Below are positions 1-14,900 of a stretch of 64,000 nt of DNA, one piece after another (the first letter of the stretch is position 1; every line of letters starts with the position of its first letter). Below the pieces are notes generated by a model that was not told where the DNA came from, did not search any database, and worked only from the letters and a program-made list of their open reading frames with translations. Made by a program: the position numbers and the translations under genes. Source of the DNA: Antedon bifida (taxonomy: Eukaryota > Echinodermata > Crinoidea > Comatulida > Antedonidae); the NCBI GenBank assembly GCA_963402885.1, contig OY727098.1:4521001-4585000 (forward strand). Reading direction: 5' to 3'.

Positions 1-530
1 AAGAAAGAGATTGATATGGTGTTAAGTCACAAAAGGAAGACATAGTTAATCATCAAATGTCTGTGGTTACAGTTTTTGATATTCAAGTGTTAGATAATTG
101 CTTACAGTAATTACTTTACACTTCAAATAATACATCTATTGTGATTTTATAGTGGATTTATTCTACATTATCTTCTACCCCTTTAGCATCAACTGGCAAT
201 TTGCATGGTATGTATCTCCAGTGTACTGTCAGACACAAGAGTTTTGCAAGGCAATGTGAAAATTTAGTTTAATTATGTTTTAAATATCAATAATTATTTT
301 AATAAAAAAGTTCCTGTTCTTTTAATGTCAAAAATGTACACTGAAGAGCAATTTCTAAATGTTTGCCATAAGATAGCAACTTAAGTATGTAAAATTACAA
401 TTTTGAGGAAGAGAAGGAAACAGTAAAAAAAGAGTAAAACAATGCAAAAAAACAAACAGTAAATATACTCATCAAAGCTTTTACAATTAATGCATCCTAA
501 CAGCAGTATACTTAAACTAACTTAACACTA

Positions 531-560
531 TCATAAAGTTTGATAGTGTAGACAAGGCTT
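531..560. repeat. Solo terminal arm of the foldback MITE family
   Basis: About 30 bp match the right end of the foldback MITE found whole at 2581-2735 and elsewhere (AAAGTTTGATAGTGTAGACA followed by a GCTT end). Only one arm is recognisable, so this is a degraded or truncated copy. Confidence 0.6.
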
Positions 561-838
561 AACAATATGCTTGTCAATTAGTTTGAAACTGGAAAACAGA
601 TTTGTATATATTGAATACTTCAATTTGCAGAGTAAAATTGAAAATATGTCTAAGATTGCACTTACCATGTTAAAAATAGAACACATTATGGTTGTTGAAA
701 GATTTTGAAACAAGTTGAAAATATCAATATAAAAGGAAAATACTACAAATGGCAGCATAAACAACAAAGGTCATTGTGAAGATAAAAACATTAGCCACTT
801 ATGATGGTTCCGTTGTTGTAAGAAACTATACAAACAAG

Positions 839-935
839 TATTTATTTTTTTATTTATTTATTCAATTTTTTGCCATATATAATACAAAGAAGACAAAACA
901 AATATAAAAGGCAAGGAAAGACCAAACAGGTCAAT
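839..935 (-). mobile_element. LINE-type 3' tail
   Basis: Read on the minus strand this is T-rich sequence passing through a TTTGGTCTTTCC block and ending in (AATAA)n. That is the layout of CR1/L2-like LINE 3' ends, and also of SINE tails borrowed from them. No coding part is recognisable. Confidence 0.4.
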
Positions 936-2580
936 GTTTATATGAATATTCAACTTCAGAATGTTTGTGTTACTATGATTTGATTTGAATATAGTTAGAA
1001 AATCACAAAAATATATACAAAAAAGTTATAACATTATCTTTACTGACATTATAGAAAAATACAATAGGATCGGCAAAAAAAAAAAATTTGGATTTACTGA
1101 AAACAATGCAGAATGTCTACAAAACTTTATTGCATTTCATTTAAAAATTCCAAGAATTGTAAGAAAATGTCGTTACTGAGTTAAAACAATTTTTTTTTGT
1201 TATAAATATTTTGTACAAGTACAAATTTGATTTATAATAACCACTAAATTAAACTAGTCAATTAATAAATCGTTCATGAATACGTGATACGATGCATTCA
1301 TGAATACTACGTGATCTGTACTTAGTATAAAGTTCAAAACATTTTTTTTGTTTACTAGCTAATACTCACTTATTAAGGAATCAATTAGACAGGTGAAAGG
1401 GTCAATTGTTTACTGTAAATATTGTATAGATACAGTAGATTATGTGTTGATTATGAAAAAATAATGACGTAGGCCTGATAATAAATAAAGTCCATAAATG
1501 GTTCGCACATATTAACATATGCTGCTTTTCACGACGACAATGATGCAGATATTGATGGTAAATAATTATAATGATTGCATAATATAGTAAAATGATTTAA
1601 ATCTGTACTTTACATATCATGGCATTATATGCAGTAGGCAAACTCTATAATACAGCGTCACATAATATCACATGTGATGTCTGTATTATGTTTAAGGTTA
1701 AGTTTTTTTTAAAGATAATGATCTGAGATACAGATCTGTGGCACTGTATCACAGAATTTGCTTATGATAGAGTAAAAATTATAATACTGAAAATCGGCCA
1801 AACATTTACTGATGTCAGAATAGATTACACCAAGTTAGATAATACAATCTTTATATAATATTCCCATGGTCACCAATTGTCATTATCAGTTTATTTGTTT
1901 CTCATCTTTCTTTGTCAAATTGGATTTTTATTGTTTGGAATTTCTTTTATTAAACTTGTAAAATTAGTAAGTCTATACAGCTGCATTCAAAGATGTTTCA
2001 GTTAATATCTGAAACAACACAACTGATTCCTGAAAATAAATTGACAATTCATCTCTTAGAGATACAGTAATACAATTATTATTTTTTCCAATTCCATGAC
2101 CTTCACAGAGTATTCCAACCACACCATCCAGCATAGAGTAGATACAACACTGTTGTCATAGTGAAGCGTAACCCTGGGGGTAAAACACCTGTAAATTTTG
2201 GCAAAACTGGAACAAACTTGATTGAAAGAATTGTAGAAAATCATTTTCAATCAAGAGTATTTTGGAGAATAATTTGTTTGTTTGAAGTAAAACACCTGGG
2301 AATGTCCAGTTCATTGAAACAAAGTGCTTGTAGTTCCTCAGCTGGGTGTACAGCAGACATCACTGGTGAAATGAAATATCCGAAGAAGAAACTAACGCTT
2401 CAAATTCTCACACCAACTGTTACCAACTGTTAGCATTTAATTCAAGTTGAATTGTTGATTGATATTTCCAAACAGCCATGCTTTCTGATAATCCTATGGC
2501 AGTTAGGATTTGAACAGAAGATTTGTGTTATTGGAAAGCAAGCCAACAGTGCCACACTACAATAAGCAAATGAATTCTAA

Positions 2581-2735
2581 GTCTACACCCCATCTACACT
2601 ATCAAACTTTTTGATATGCCTATTATGGACATGATGATGTCATATCACTACCATATTTAAGCATATCACTACCATATTTTGGCACATCACACTTTTTTTG
2701 TCATCAAACTAGTTTGATAGTGTAGACAGAGCTTT
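2581..2735. mobile_element. Foldback MITE copy (CTCTGTCTACACTATCAAAC family)
   Basis: Terminal inverted repeats of about 25 bp (GTCTACACTATCAAACTT at left, the inverse ending TAGACAGAGC at right) enclose an inner imperfect palindrome built from ATATGGNCATGATGATG and repeated CACTACCATATTT words. There is no coding capacity. It is non-autonomous; the transposase family is not evident. Confidence 0.75.
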
Positions 2736-5700
2736 ACAAAAAAACAACTATTCCTCATTTGAAGCAACCTTGTGAAACACTACTTACATAATTTAGCAAA
2801 AAAGTTAGTAAAAAAAGTAAGTAAAGTTCCCACAGGAGTTAGCGAATGAGTAGTAGAAAAGTTATCATGATGAGTAACTGGATATTCTCTTACTTATCCA
2901 CATATGAAAAAAAAAACTTATTCATGAATAATAAAATGTATGGAATGAAAAAATGTATCAAATTTATCTAAAATACTAAAAAATATCAGGTTTTTAACTA
3001 TAGTAAAACTTTAAGATATATCATATGAACTGATCATCATCTTATCTTTGATACCATCTAAATAGCAAAGAACACTTAATATCAATTTAAGATAAAATAA
3101 GAAAGATAACCCAACAAGATGGAAGATGTTATTATAGTTAGCTGTCATATTTATATGACTTTCTTTACTCTTTCCTTGCATGATGTGGAAAAGAGTTATT
3201 CTTGTTGGGCAATTAAGTTACTGTGTGTTATTCAAAGAGTAGAAATTAATTTTTAATAAATTTCACAAAAGAAGATAATTATACTAAAAATTAAATGTAT
3301 ATTCATTGAAGCATAGCTGCCTATTTATTACAAATAGTAAATAATAATATTTAAAAGGAAGTTTTCAAACAATTCAAGAAGTTGAAAATTTGTCTTGGCT
3401 GCTGTCCCTTTTTATATATCTATTGTAAATCTCACGTTCTTGGTTTTCCGTTGCTTACTCATTTCTATAAAACTATAAAACAAGTCACATGGAGGATCAG
3501 TTATTAAAAAATCTAAATCTTCTTAAATCTGCAACAGAAATGATATAAATCTGCAATAAAAGATCTGTTATTTGATACAGTACTGTATTATGAGTTGACG
3601 CAAGATAACCCATACTTGGCAAGCATGGATCTAATTGTTGCATTAAAAAAAACCACATTTAATTTAAGTATTTCATATTTTGGACGACATCTATAAGTCA
3701 CATCAAGGACTAACATTTTTTGTCCAAACACACTGAAAATACAGTACATAAAATTGATTTAAAAAAAAAAATCCTTCAAACTCAATATTCATTGTTCAGA
3801 GAGATTGTCATTTGTGTTGAATTGTGACGAATTTTCAATATTTTGATCATTTATTTTACCAGTTTATTTAATACAATACAGTTTTTTATAGATTAACTTT
3901 CAGAAAGAATGGCTGTATTTCCTGTGACATAACACTTTGTGTATGTACACTTTCAGAATAGAAGGTACTAATTACTAATAAGTGCAGAAGTGGTTGGCGA
4001 CACAAGGGTATTGGGATATTTGAACCACCATATTGTCAATCGTTTAATTTATTAGCATTCATTGTTTAGACTACATTAGTCCAAAATATCCTGCAACAGA
4101 GTGCTTCCTATGTCCAATTGAATACCTACTTTACATCATTAATATCCTGTGTTATAAATGAAAAGCAAGCTACTAGGAAACTTTGATTTGACTTCCGATT
4201 ATAGTTATTCCTTTGAAGTGAAGCAAATGAGGAACAGAAAGACTTTGGTTAAGATTATACAAGAAGGAAGCCTTCTATTAAATCTGTAATTTTAACAGTT
4301 CGATAACCATAACACAGGTGCAAATATTAGGGTCTCTGGCAATCATATCTCTCTCTTTAACTTTACTGTGAAAGTTTATGGACATAATTGAGTGTATGCA
4401 TTTGATAGATAAATATAATAAATCCTGTAATTATGAATCAGAAGTGAAATTGTTTCCGAGAGCATTTAATATTGTTCAATTCAAAGCGAAAGGAATTTTT
4501 TTCTTCAATTCGATTTTTTTTTCTGTTTAATTGCAGGAGTATTCTTATATTATTTGTTCTTTTATTTAGTCATGGATTTGTTTAGATATCCCCCCACCCC
4601 CAAAATCCCAACAAAATTTGTATAAATGACATGTGAAAGTTTTATTTGATGACACAAGTCATGTTCAAAATTATTATAATTTAGGAACATGGTCATATGA
4701 TTGTTTTTATATCATAAACATTATATTAATAGGCAATGAAAATACAAAATAACTCTCTTGGTAATTATAGTAAAGCTGCGAAAGCAATCCGATCATAATA
4801 ATTCGCATATAAAATAACCTTCTAATGCACAGTGTGCCTAGGTGTCTACACCATTCTCATGAACCACAACAAACTCTATCAAACTACGTCAATGTCAGCT
4901 CCTAAATAATGTTGTGATGACACATACGCTGTTGATAAACATTTTTGTCCAAAATTAGCCCGGACTGGTCGTCTCCAAGGGTCAATCGGTGTGGTCTTCA
5001 CCGTGTGGAACTGCCCGACACTGCTTTGGAAGCCTTGTAATCAAAACAGGGAATTTATTAAAACAACATCGTTGATGCTTCAGTGGATTGCTATAGAAAA
5101 CACAATAAGGAGGAGGATTGTGGTCGAATGCGACACTTGCTAGGAACACAGCGTGTAGTAAATTTTCTAAGCATGTTAAAACTAGGCCAACATTAAGTGT
5201 ATGCATAATTCAGAGAGATAACAAGATGATGATGATGGTATTAGTAGATAAGATTTATCAACTTATTGCGCTATATTCAGCATACCATCTTTTAATGTAA
5301 GTACTGTACATGTTTTCAGCTACTGTACATACACCTTCTAAAAAATAAAACTATAAGATGCTATCTGTTTATAACTGTCTATTGATAAAGATTTGGTTAA
5401 TTTAGCAATTTTATGTCAATGGTTGAATGGCTCTAATGATAACTGGTACTGAATTGAAAGACTTGAAATCACATACATTAAAGATACTAATTAACAGTGC
5501 TACATGACATGATCCCAACACACTGGATAGTATGGAAGGTACAAAAATCATGATTTCTGGATTTAGAACAGAAACCAAATAGAAAGTATATGACCTGTCA
5601 TTTTAATCCATTACATTGCATGATTGCAAAAACCTTTTGAGCACAAAGCTTTTTAAACATAGCATTTTAGTATGATTATAGATCATGATGTCATTTTAAC

Positions 5701-8331
5701 CCTGTACATTTGACAGTAACTCAGAAATTATCTACAAACGCATAGTACAAAATTAATCATTTATATGGTATAGCTTAAACATACTCAACGTCCCAAATAG
5801 TGATGGCTGATTCAGCATGGTTTCTTGTACAACATTCCCCCTAGACGGCTTATCACTGCATAATTATGAATCATAATCTGACTTCCTTTTCAATCACATG
5901 ACCATTCTAGATTGACAAGGCTTTCTGAATTCACTTTTCATCTTATTGTTTGTAAAATAAGTTGTTTAATCATTGAAAGATGTGTGCTCTCAATAAAAAA
6001 AATTGAGAAGTAAATATTTTATATTAAATGATAAATTATTATTATTATTAGACAGCCAATGGATGTTTTATATTTGTTACTTGATAATAATTTATTATTC
6101 AAATAATTTATATGTCTTGAACCATTGCCTCTATACAAGACTAAGTCCCACTTTATCAATTATTAAATTAATATTTTTAATTTTTTTCAGCTTGTGACAA
6201 CTATAAACTTTTGCTACCTTTCTGTAAACATCCGAAGTACAGTTAACAATAACATTCGGATGTTTTTCCCTTTTTGAAATAAAAACCACACTACTGTAGT
6301 CTTTTTTTTAATATATGCACTTTTAAACTTAATTTGAATCACCTTGGATGAACTTCAATTAAATTTGCATTTTTTGTGTAGATTTACCCATTTATTTTGG
6401 ATATTTACCAAACAATTTCTGTCCTAATGGATATTAATTTGTGATATTACTTTAAAGTTGGCATATTTCCTGTCTTAACTTATTAATATTTCACAATTAA
6501 TTAAAGATGATCATGTTATGTTTATTAATTTGGCTACACTCTTCATTTGGATGTGACAAAAAAAATGCAATATTTATTTGTTCTTTCTTTAATAACCTGA
6601 CAGTGAAATATGCGTTCAATACAAATGTACTGTAGCCTACTGATTTCCAAATATCAGGACAAAAAATATTGCTTGGATGGAAAGAAAGAAAAAAGACATG
6701 AATTGAAAGAAACAACTTGAGAGAAAATGAGAACATTTCCTTACTAAATAATAATGGAACATATAAAGTACAATAGAACAAGAAAAAGATGAGGAAATTT
6801 AACATTTAAGGGCCTGCCACGAGCAGAGTACCAATGTGTCATTCAAAGCCTGTAAAATCCCCGGCTGTTTCAACTTCTGCATTTTAGCAATTTTCAAGGA
6901 CCTTGGAGTTTCGCCCCTCAATTGTCGATATCCTTTCCTTTATAGTGAGGTTTAAGCTCAACTTCCACTTTATAAAATGACATCCATGCTAAAAATATAC
7001 CATTAGTAAAACATTCATTCTGACAATAAGTTAATCATCATCTTTACCACTGATATAGTATACCACCAACAAGAAAAGACTTCATAATCAATTCCATGAA
7101 TTTGTCAGAAATAAAACATCATTTTTACCATCCTACATTAAAAGAGCACATGAGTTTTATTTGATGCAGCCGCACTCCTGTAGTCATTAATCGACGGGCC
7201 AACCAAGAAGGCTATCACCTGCCCTGCTAGACAAAGCATACGATCCAACATCCAAATTAAAATGTGCAATATCATTTCAGATATTAATGACCTTTGCTAA
7301 GTTTCCATGGAAAAATAACAAATCTCTAGACTGGTAGATGTATGATAAGGGAACCCCGGTCTATCTGGCTGCGAACTATGTCGGATGTGAAACTGCTATT
7401 TTAGCGATAACTTTTTTTACAGAATAAATTGATAACACTATTTGACCTGAGCTACAAAAAGGCTAACAAATTTAAGTGGATTAATGAGTATGACGTAGGG
7501 ATATCACAAACCTTGATTACAGTAGTATTGAAAGTACTTATATAATTTTATGAACAATCTATTAACAATTTTATTCTACCTAAAAAGAAAGCATGTTCCT
7601 TTTTCTAATTATACAAAACCTCTTTTACAGTAAATTATAAATTTCACATGTAATTTTTCAAATTTCCCATATTAATAATGGGGTAAATATTAGGCTCATG
7701 CCAAATATGAACAAGAAAACTAACAGACACTATGCATCATATCTGTAACTATAATTACATATGATAACATTGGAATATACAACTGTGAAGGTCTATTCAT
7801 CATAACCTATGAAGTTTAAAAGTAGGACACATTACTTTCTCAAAAGTGGATTTTTTTTGTATAAAACCAGGCCAGGTCTGCTATACCTTAAAGGCTTATT
7901 TTATCAATTATATTCCCAGTCCCAGCATTAGATGTACAACTGTACAAACACAAACTGTAATGTTAAAACATTATTATTTAAAGTTTTATAAAACACTTGA
8001 ATGTAGTACTAATATGCAGTGATATAGTTGGGTAGGGTCAGTAAGATTAACTTCCAGACAGGAAGGCTTTCTTTCTATTGATTTCAACTCTGCTGGCACT
8101 CTACGAATCATCTTCCTTAGTAATGTTTAAAGAGTTTAGTGTGTTTGCCAGAAAAGAAATGAATATCAGGAGGAAATCTGTTTATTTTAATAGCATGCTG
8201 TATACAGTTTTAACCATACAAGGTTTGTCAATAAAGCAATCATCCCTTTTCTGCTACTTTTGTCATACAAGGTTATTTATGAATGTTGTAGTTTGGGGTT
8301 AGTTAGAATAATCAACATCTATGAACTGATG

Positions 8332-8430
8332 GTGGATGGGCTAGCTTAGTCTAGGTGGATGGGCTAGCTTAGTCTAGGTGGATGGGCTAGCTTAGTCTAG
8401 GTGGATGGGCTAGCTTAGTCTAGGTGGATG
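8332..8430. repeat. Tandem repeat, 23-bp unit x 4.3
   Basis: Four identical 23-bp units (GTGGATGGGCTAGCTTAGTC + TAG) start at 8332, 8355, 8378 and 8401, followed by a 7-bp partial unit. Perfect identity between units points to a recent expansion and probable length polymorphism. The unit contains no evident coding or regulatory signal. Confidence 0.95.
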
Positions 8431-9410
8431 CAATAGAAAATAGTCATGTCATTTTCGAACATGTTGGTTCATTATGGAATGTATCTAAGAAATTCCCAAA
8501 CATGCTATCATGATCTAACCCAAGTGAGGCAAATGCAAAATCAAGTTTTATTTCCAGACATTTAGCAAACCTGTCAAGTACAGTTAGGAAATAAAAGGTT
8601 TAGAATTACAACAATGTCATTTAAAACATTATGCTACTTTGGTTTACAAATGGCTCTCTATAAAACAGGAGCTTTTAAATGTCACAAAACAATTAAAGAA
8701 CAACTAAATTCTTTAAAGTCGAGTATTAAAGTTTATTTTAAGCTTGAGGCTATTTTGTTGGCATTGACAGTAGCATCGGCTAATACATATTATCACAGCA
8801 GGTTCCTGCTAACAAGAAAAATAATTAATAGAAGAATAAAATAAAAAAACTTACCGAAACTTTTAAAGACCCAAAGTAACTGCATTCTTTAACCTATTCT
8901 TCTTACGTATATGCAGTAGAAAATCTATGGTTATCTCCACAAAAAAGAAAATTTGTTTCCCGTTGATTGAGCTGGAGTTTCACTTTTATTTTAAAGAATC
9001 TGGTTATGGAGCATGAATCCTGTTGAGAGAGAGAATAAGAATACGTGAAATATGACAAGCTTGCAGTGCAATGGTATATGATTCAAGTTAATGTTACTTG
9101 GCCTTCACTACAGGTAGCCTGAGAACATTCCATTATGTCAACAGGGAAATTGATTTAAGAGGATCCGGACAGCCTCTTAATGTTAATTAATTTAATTACA
9201 CCAAGAATTTGACAACTTCATTGATTAAGCTGTGAGTGTTGTTGAATGTAAAAAGTTAGCTACAAACCTATAAATATTAAAACAACATTACTCACAACAT
9301 TAATGTTTGATTTGTTCAAACAAACTAATCAAATACATAATTTATACATTTCACACTAGACCTATTAATAAGTATGCAAAGAGTTTGGAAAAATAATAGG
9401 CGAGTCTCGT

Positions 9411-9635
9411 GTTCATTCTGAGCATAGGGGAATGAGTTGTTAGGAGCTCATTGTACTAAGCCACTGCATTAAGTGGTAGGGTGGCCAGTTACTTTTCACG
9501 CCGCCTTATCCTCCCCAGTATTGTTCAACCAATCATTTACAGCTGAGTGGATTGTGAGTTGTCAGGAATTGAACCTGGGTCTCTCTGTATGACAGTCAAC
9601 TGTCTTAACCGCTTGGCTACCAAACTTCTGTATCA
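9411..9635 (-). mobile_element. tRNA-derived SINE
   Basis: Near 9560-9630 the minus strand reads as a tRNA-like head: TGGTAGCCAAGCGGTTAAGA (A-box-like) followed about 35 bp later by GGTTCAATTCC (B box). The head is followed by a body in which the plus strand reads CTGAGTGGATTGTGAGTTGT. This box spacing with non-tRNA sequence beyond it is typical of Pol III SINEs. The cloverleaf is not intact, so it is not a tRNA gene. Confidence 0.7.
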
Positions 9636-11794
9636 ATATTAATAGTTGAATAATTTTGTCAAAACATCTTTCCATTATTTAAAAAACTAAATTAATGTTG
9701 GCCTGGTATTAAAACTGAATCAATTGTAGTGTACATTTGTATTATAAGTATGAAGTGAATTTTACCCCACTTGACACAAATTGTTTAAACCAGAATTTGT
9801 TTATAATTTAACAAGGCAGAAATAATTGAAAAAAAATGCTTTAATTGTTTTATACAGTATTGCAAAATAAAATAAAATCTAGTGGCTGCTTGTGTTATAC
9901 AGAATGACGTTCGGACACAAGTAAAATAAAGACAAAAAAATTGTAGTAGTGGGCATGTCCTCGCATTACTCTGATAGATAGTATAAAAATATGTAAATAT
10001 TTAATTAATTTAAATGCATTTCTACTGACATGACAGCCAGTAAATGTGCAGAATCTATATATTTCTATAGTATTACTACTAAATGAAAATTTAAATTACA
10101 AAACAATACGTTTATTGAATTTACAAAACAACAAGAACAAAGATTTTAGATATTAAACTAATCCTAAGACTTCCCTTAAAAGTTGACGAAAGCTTAATCG
10201 AATTAACCACCCCTATGATTTTAAACATAATTTCCTTTTCACAATTTCATTCTTTATCAGATATCAACAAGCTGGATTTTTCGGACGTGATATAAAACGG
10301 AAATTTAAGGTTGGACAGAATTTAGAAGTTCTTAGAGAGCAATAATAGACAATCAATACATTTTCCTGTCTTTACCTGACTTGCCGACATTCTAAAAATA
10401 AAGTGTTATCTCGATTGAAATTATAATATCAAAAATTGATATTCAAGTCATCCATTGGTTATTTACCTGCCTTTTTTCACGAATTAATGTAGTGTATTTA
10501 ATCAATGATTATTTCAAAGTTTAAAATATATAACCTGAAACTCTTGCTTACAAACCAAAAAAAAAAAAATTATTTGGTTCATTTTTAATTAATTTAGTAT
10601 TGCATGCAAGAATGAGAAACTATTTAAAAACAATCCATTAAATGAACCAGGGTATTTTAGTAAATATGTGACAAATCAGTTAATTTAGTGGAGTTAAATT
10701 GGTAATATTTTTTTTTATTTGCTTTATATAATAAAAAAACCGGTAATATATAAACAATCAATGGCTTCTACCTGTATTGTCAAATAAATTTGTATTGCAG
10801 AACAAAATGATGATGTTTTACAAGTGATAAGTACAGAAATTAAATCAATTATTTTTATTAAATCAATTAAATTTTAACTTACTACAATTGTTTAAAAAAA
10901 AGTATATGCTTATATTTCATAATTTATAATATAATCAATTAAAATTGTTTATTTTTAAAACTTTTTTTACAGTTATCAAGTAACATTTAACCCATACATT
11001 AATAGTCTATTCCAAAGTTCTCTGTAGAGAGTTTCATGTTGGGTATAGTATGGAAGAATTCAAACAATTTTAGTAAGCATCACATTACAAAAAGCTAGTG
11101 AGTATGCTAGTTAAAACAGCAGTGTCTTGTCTTCCTACACTTCATCAGTTCTAACGTTGTGACCTACATTTAAATTACGATTATGATAATTATACATAAT
11201 TTCCAGTGGAAAATGAAGTAATGAAGTTATGAACTACTGTATATAAACCTGGTATAACTACAACTCCTTCCCCCACCCCCCACCTAAACCGTTCCTTCCT
11301 TCACCTGTATCCTCCTCCTATATCTCATCCATTTCTTTGACAATAAAATCAACATGCAACTAAGTTCAGTCAACTTCCATGTAATACACCTGGTTCAAGT
11401 GGTTTGAAAATGATTACAATTATTTTTTAAATTAAGACTAATAATAATATATTTTTTTCTCAGATTCTGATGTTTTGCATGTTTTAAACATCGTTCTTAT
11501 TTCTGTTTTTCATACAAATTGTGGTATTGGATGGACACAGACTTTTCTACATAAACATTGAAATAGGTTACTTTAATAATAGTATGTCTAACTGATCTTT
11601 GAATTGAAATATTCTTTAACACTAATATTAATGAAAAATACTTTAAATAAGACGTCACATTAATAAGGAAACAGCAAAAACCTTTACGTCATGTTATTCT
11701 GTGATTACAAAAGAAGGAATGCAAAGGTACATACAAGTTAATTGATTCAATTAAACTATATCCTTAATTAAAATCATAATGAGTATGTTATTAG

Positions 11795-11937
11795 GTGTAT
11801 ATACGTCAACAGATGCAAGTATAATTGCGCTTTGTGCAGATGAAAGTGCAGAGATTCGACAAGTAATATGTAACTATCGGAAACACATGCGACCTGAGCC
11901 TGTGTTATCATATAAGCACTTAAGAGCTCTGACTTAA
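11795..11937 (+). CDS. Possible 3'-terminal coding exon, unrecognised
   Basis: An acceptor-like TTATTAG at 11788-11794 is followed by 47 open codons and a TAA. The translation is unlike the surrounding low-complexity frames: it has a balanced composition and includes ADESAEIRQVICNYRKHMRP. I recognise no family. There is no polyadenylation signal close downstream and I could not find partner exons upstream, so it may be a chance frame or a fossil of a transposon gene. Confidence 0.2.
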
Positions 11938-14900
11938 CTGTAGAATTGCATGCATCAGCTGATTGCTGTAGGCTTTACTAAATTATGCAAATTTATATTG
12001 ATTTTAATCATATCTAATTCATTTTGTTTCAAATTTTTAATTATTACATCCGTAGCTAAATATATATAATTTGATAATTTCTATCTAAATTACATGGATG
12101 AGAGATTTTAAAGTAACTTTTAAACTGCTGTTTCCTCCTGTCATGAGTTATAACAATGTAATATTTTAATAAATTAAAGGTGTAGTTAACACTGAGAAGT
12201 TATAAGATAGATTTAAATAAGTAATACAGTGTTTTTTAACTGGGAACACCATGTAATATAGTTACAATGGTTCCATGTAGCATAGATCATGAATATATAG
12301 TTCCAACTAATTTATGGAACTAAATCTATTGTGAGCTATTGCTATACATAATCTGGCATTGTAACTGTGTTTACTAAAACACCATGGAGATGTACACCTC
12401 CATGCTTACACAGTCAATGTATCAGTTAAACAATGAATTACCTTTGTTTAAATCTATATATATATTAAAATGTTGTGGTTATTTACTCTCAAGAAAAATG
12501 TTGTAAGCTGGTAATAGAGGGTGCTCTACTAGTACTAGTCATTATACTGTATTTGTTAAATATTGTTCTTTTTGAAAATTTGAATTTCCTGTTCTACCTG
12601 GTCCAGTTACCTTTTTCATTTTGTTACTGCTTTAAAAAGGCCGATACTTTAGACATTCTCAAAATATGGATCAGTCCGGCTTGATAAATATATTATTATT
12701 ACGGTAAATAATTTTAGCTCACTGCATAAGGTATAAAAAAAAGCTTTTGCTTCTAGAGCTTGAAAGTTATGTTAACAACATAATTGGTTAGTGGACGTCA
12801 TCTCTAGAGGAATTTAGACCAGCTTATGCCCTCACCTCCCTGGTTTTATACATAAATAATTTAAAAATGATAATGGATTATTCCAAGAAAAGGGTATACC
12901 CCTCCCTGTGATCATTAAAAAAAATTGTAATTGTTTATTTTACCTTTTTCATATAAATTATTGGATATTTATTATTAGGTAGGAAGACAATTAAAATTTT
13001 AAGCTATAGTTGCTGAAAATGAAATTTTATATCTAAAATCAATTTAAATTGTTTAGTTTTATGGATTCTTTTACAGATTAATACACAGATCTATATCAAG
13101 AATCAAATCATGTGGTATAAATGGAATTTTATATTTAAAAATACGACTCATATTGATACAGTATACTGTAGTGATAATGATATATAATATACTATATTGT
13201 AACCTATGATTTTATGAACTTATCGTGGTAGTAATCAATCACATAGAGTCTTGAAATCTATAAATACAACACTTAATTAGGTTGTTCCAACATAAAACGC
13301 CCTCTATAGAGTGACGTTCACTTATTGGGTTACATAACAATATATTTATTTCATCCAAAATACATAAAATGACAACAATCAATATAAAAGCAACATTCAG
13401 ACAACTGAAGAACAAGTTCTTCCTATTACCTACAGTAAAAGGTTTTGACTGCCCTTTCATTAGGACAGACACAGGCGTTAAGTGGATATTTTTTAAGCAT
13501 AGGGTTCTCCCTCTTAGGTTACTGGTGGGAGCCAGTCTGAAAATGATGTGAATTGGTCAAGTTTGAACTATACACTCCTTGCTGATAGACAGCAAAAATT
13601 GCACTTTAAAATTTATTTTAATTTAATGCAAAATATCATGAAAAAACTCGTTCACAATAAATTATTGTAAGCATGTATTTCCACATGAATTGTACCTCCA
13701 TGATTTACTGTACTTTGCTTTTTTTTTTATATTACAGTCTTAGCTTTCATTATTGTGATTTGTTTTGGGTTTTTATTGTCATAATTGTGTCAAAAACAGC
13801 ATAATTAATCCAAGAAGGCAAGAATCTAGTGACAAAGGTGCCAACTAAACAGAGAATCATTTGTCTCTTAATAGTAGAGTTGAAGAAAACTGGGTTATTA
13901 CAACCACAATATACTGGCATTTTTGTATTTTCAGGAACTAATATCTGAAGGAATAACCTATTACTATGGACGTATTTTATACCTCCACTTTTACTAGTTT
14001 AAAGTTTAACAGTTTAGTTTGAATACATAAATTTTTCAGTCACTTATACTTGAAGACAGTTGTGTAGTGTACAAACTAATAACATTTTTTTGGAAGGTGA
14101 TTGTACACAGTAAATAAGACATCACACAAGTCCGCCACAAGCCTCATTCATAAATCTGTCAAATCTTTTTTGGTGGTAGACCGCACATGTTTTGAATATA
14201 TCTTGGGGTTACCCATGAGAACTATACTGATACCAGAGTTCAATAAACTCTTATTGACAACATCAAAACTCCATACATAGATCAGGTAGATCACAAGAAG
14301 ATCAAGGAATTTTAAAATGTTTGAACTTCCCTTGAGATGTAGTAGTATAAATTTATTCGGGTTTGTTGGAGGAGGGAGTGAATGGGATATTCCACTATCA
14401 TACGATTGTTAATATCATGAATTTTTAATCCTATGAATCCTACCAAACAAAGATTCTGTATTTAATTTGCAAATCTAATATATAAATATACAAACATTAA
14501 TACTACAGTCCATATGGGAAGGTGCTGCATTTACAGGGTATATTTTCGCGGGCCTGGTAGCACAAGCAGGGGAAATGAAGGGGTAAAATTACGATTTGAA
14601 TTAAAATCTCAATACGTAAACTAGCCGCCTATGTAAAAAATTTAATAATACAGTTAATAACTATATTAAAAACATGACCTGATAAAAGTTCAGAAATATA
14701 CAGTACTTCCTTAAAACTAATTAAGCTAAATTTGATGTGGAACTAACCAATCTAAAAAATGCCCAGGGCTCTGATTTGTAATCGAAAAACATCAGTTTTC
14801 TTGTATCATATTTTGTACTGTCGTCGTAATATTATTATAATTATTAAAAGATGTTTCTACTATTACCTTAAATATTTTCCAACTGAAGTTTTTTGAAAAT

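Noticed and set aside
4950-5210. Possible gene at the GC-richer patch
   Set aside because: Open on both strands for 60-75 codons with no splice sites fitting either frame and no resemblance to known proteins.
6820-7000. Possible minus-strand exon after TTTTTAG near 6990
   Set aside because: Frames close after 22-36 codons, no partner exon or polyadenylation signal fits, and no family is recognisable.
8332-8430. Possible CRISPR-like array
   Set aside because: Head-to-tail identical 23-bp units without spacers in a eukaryotic genome; a plain minisatellite.
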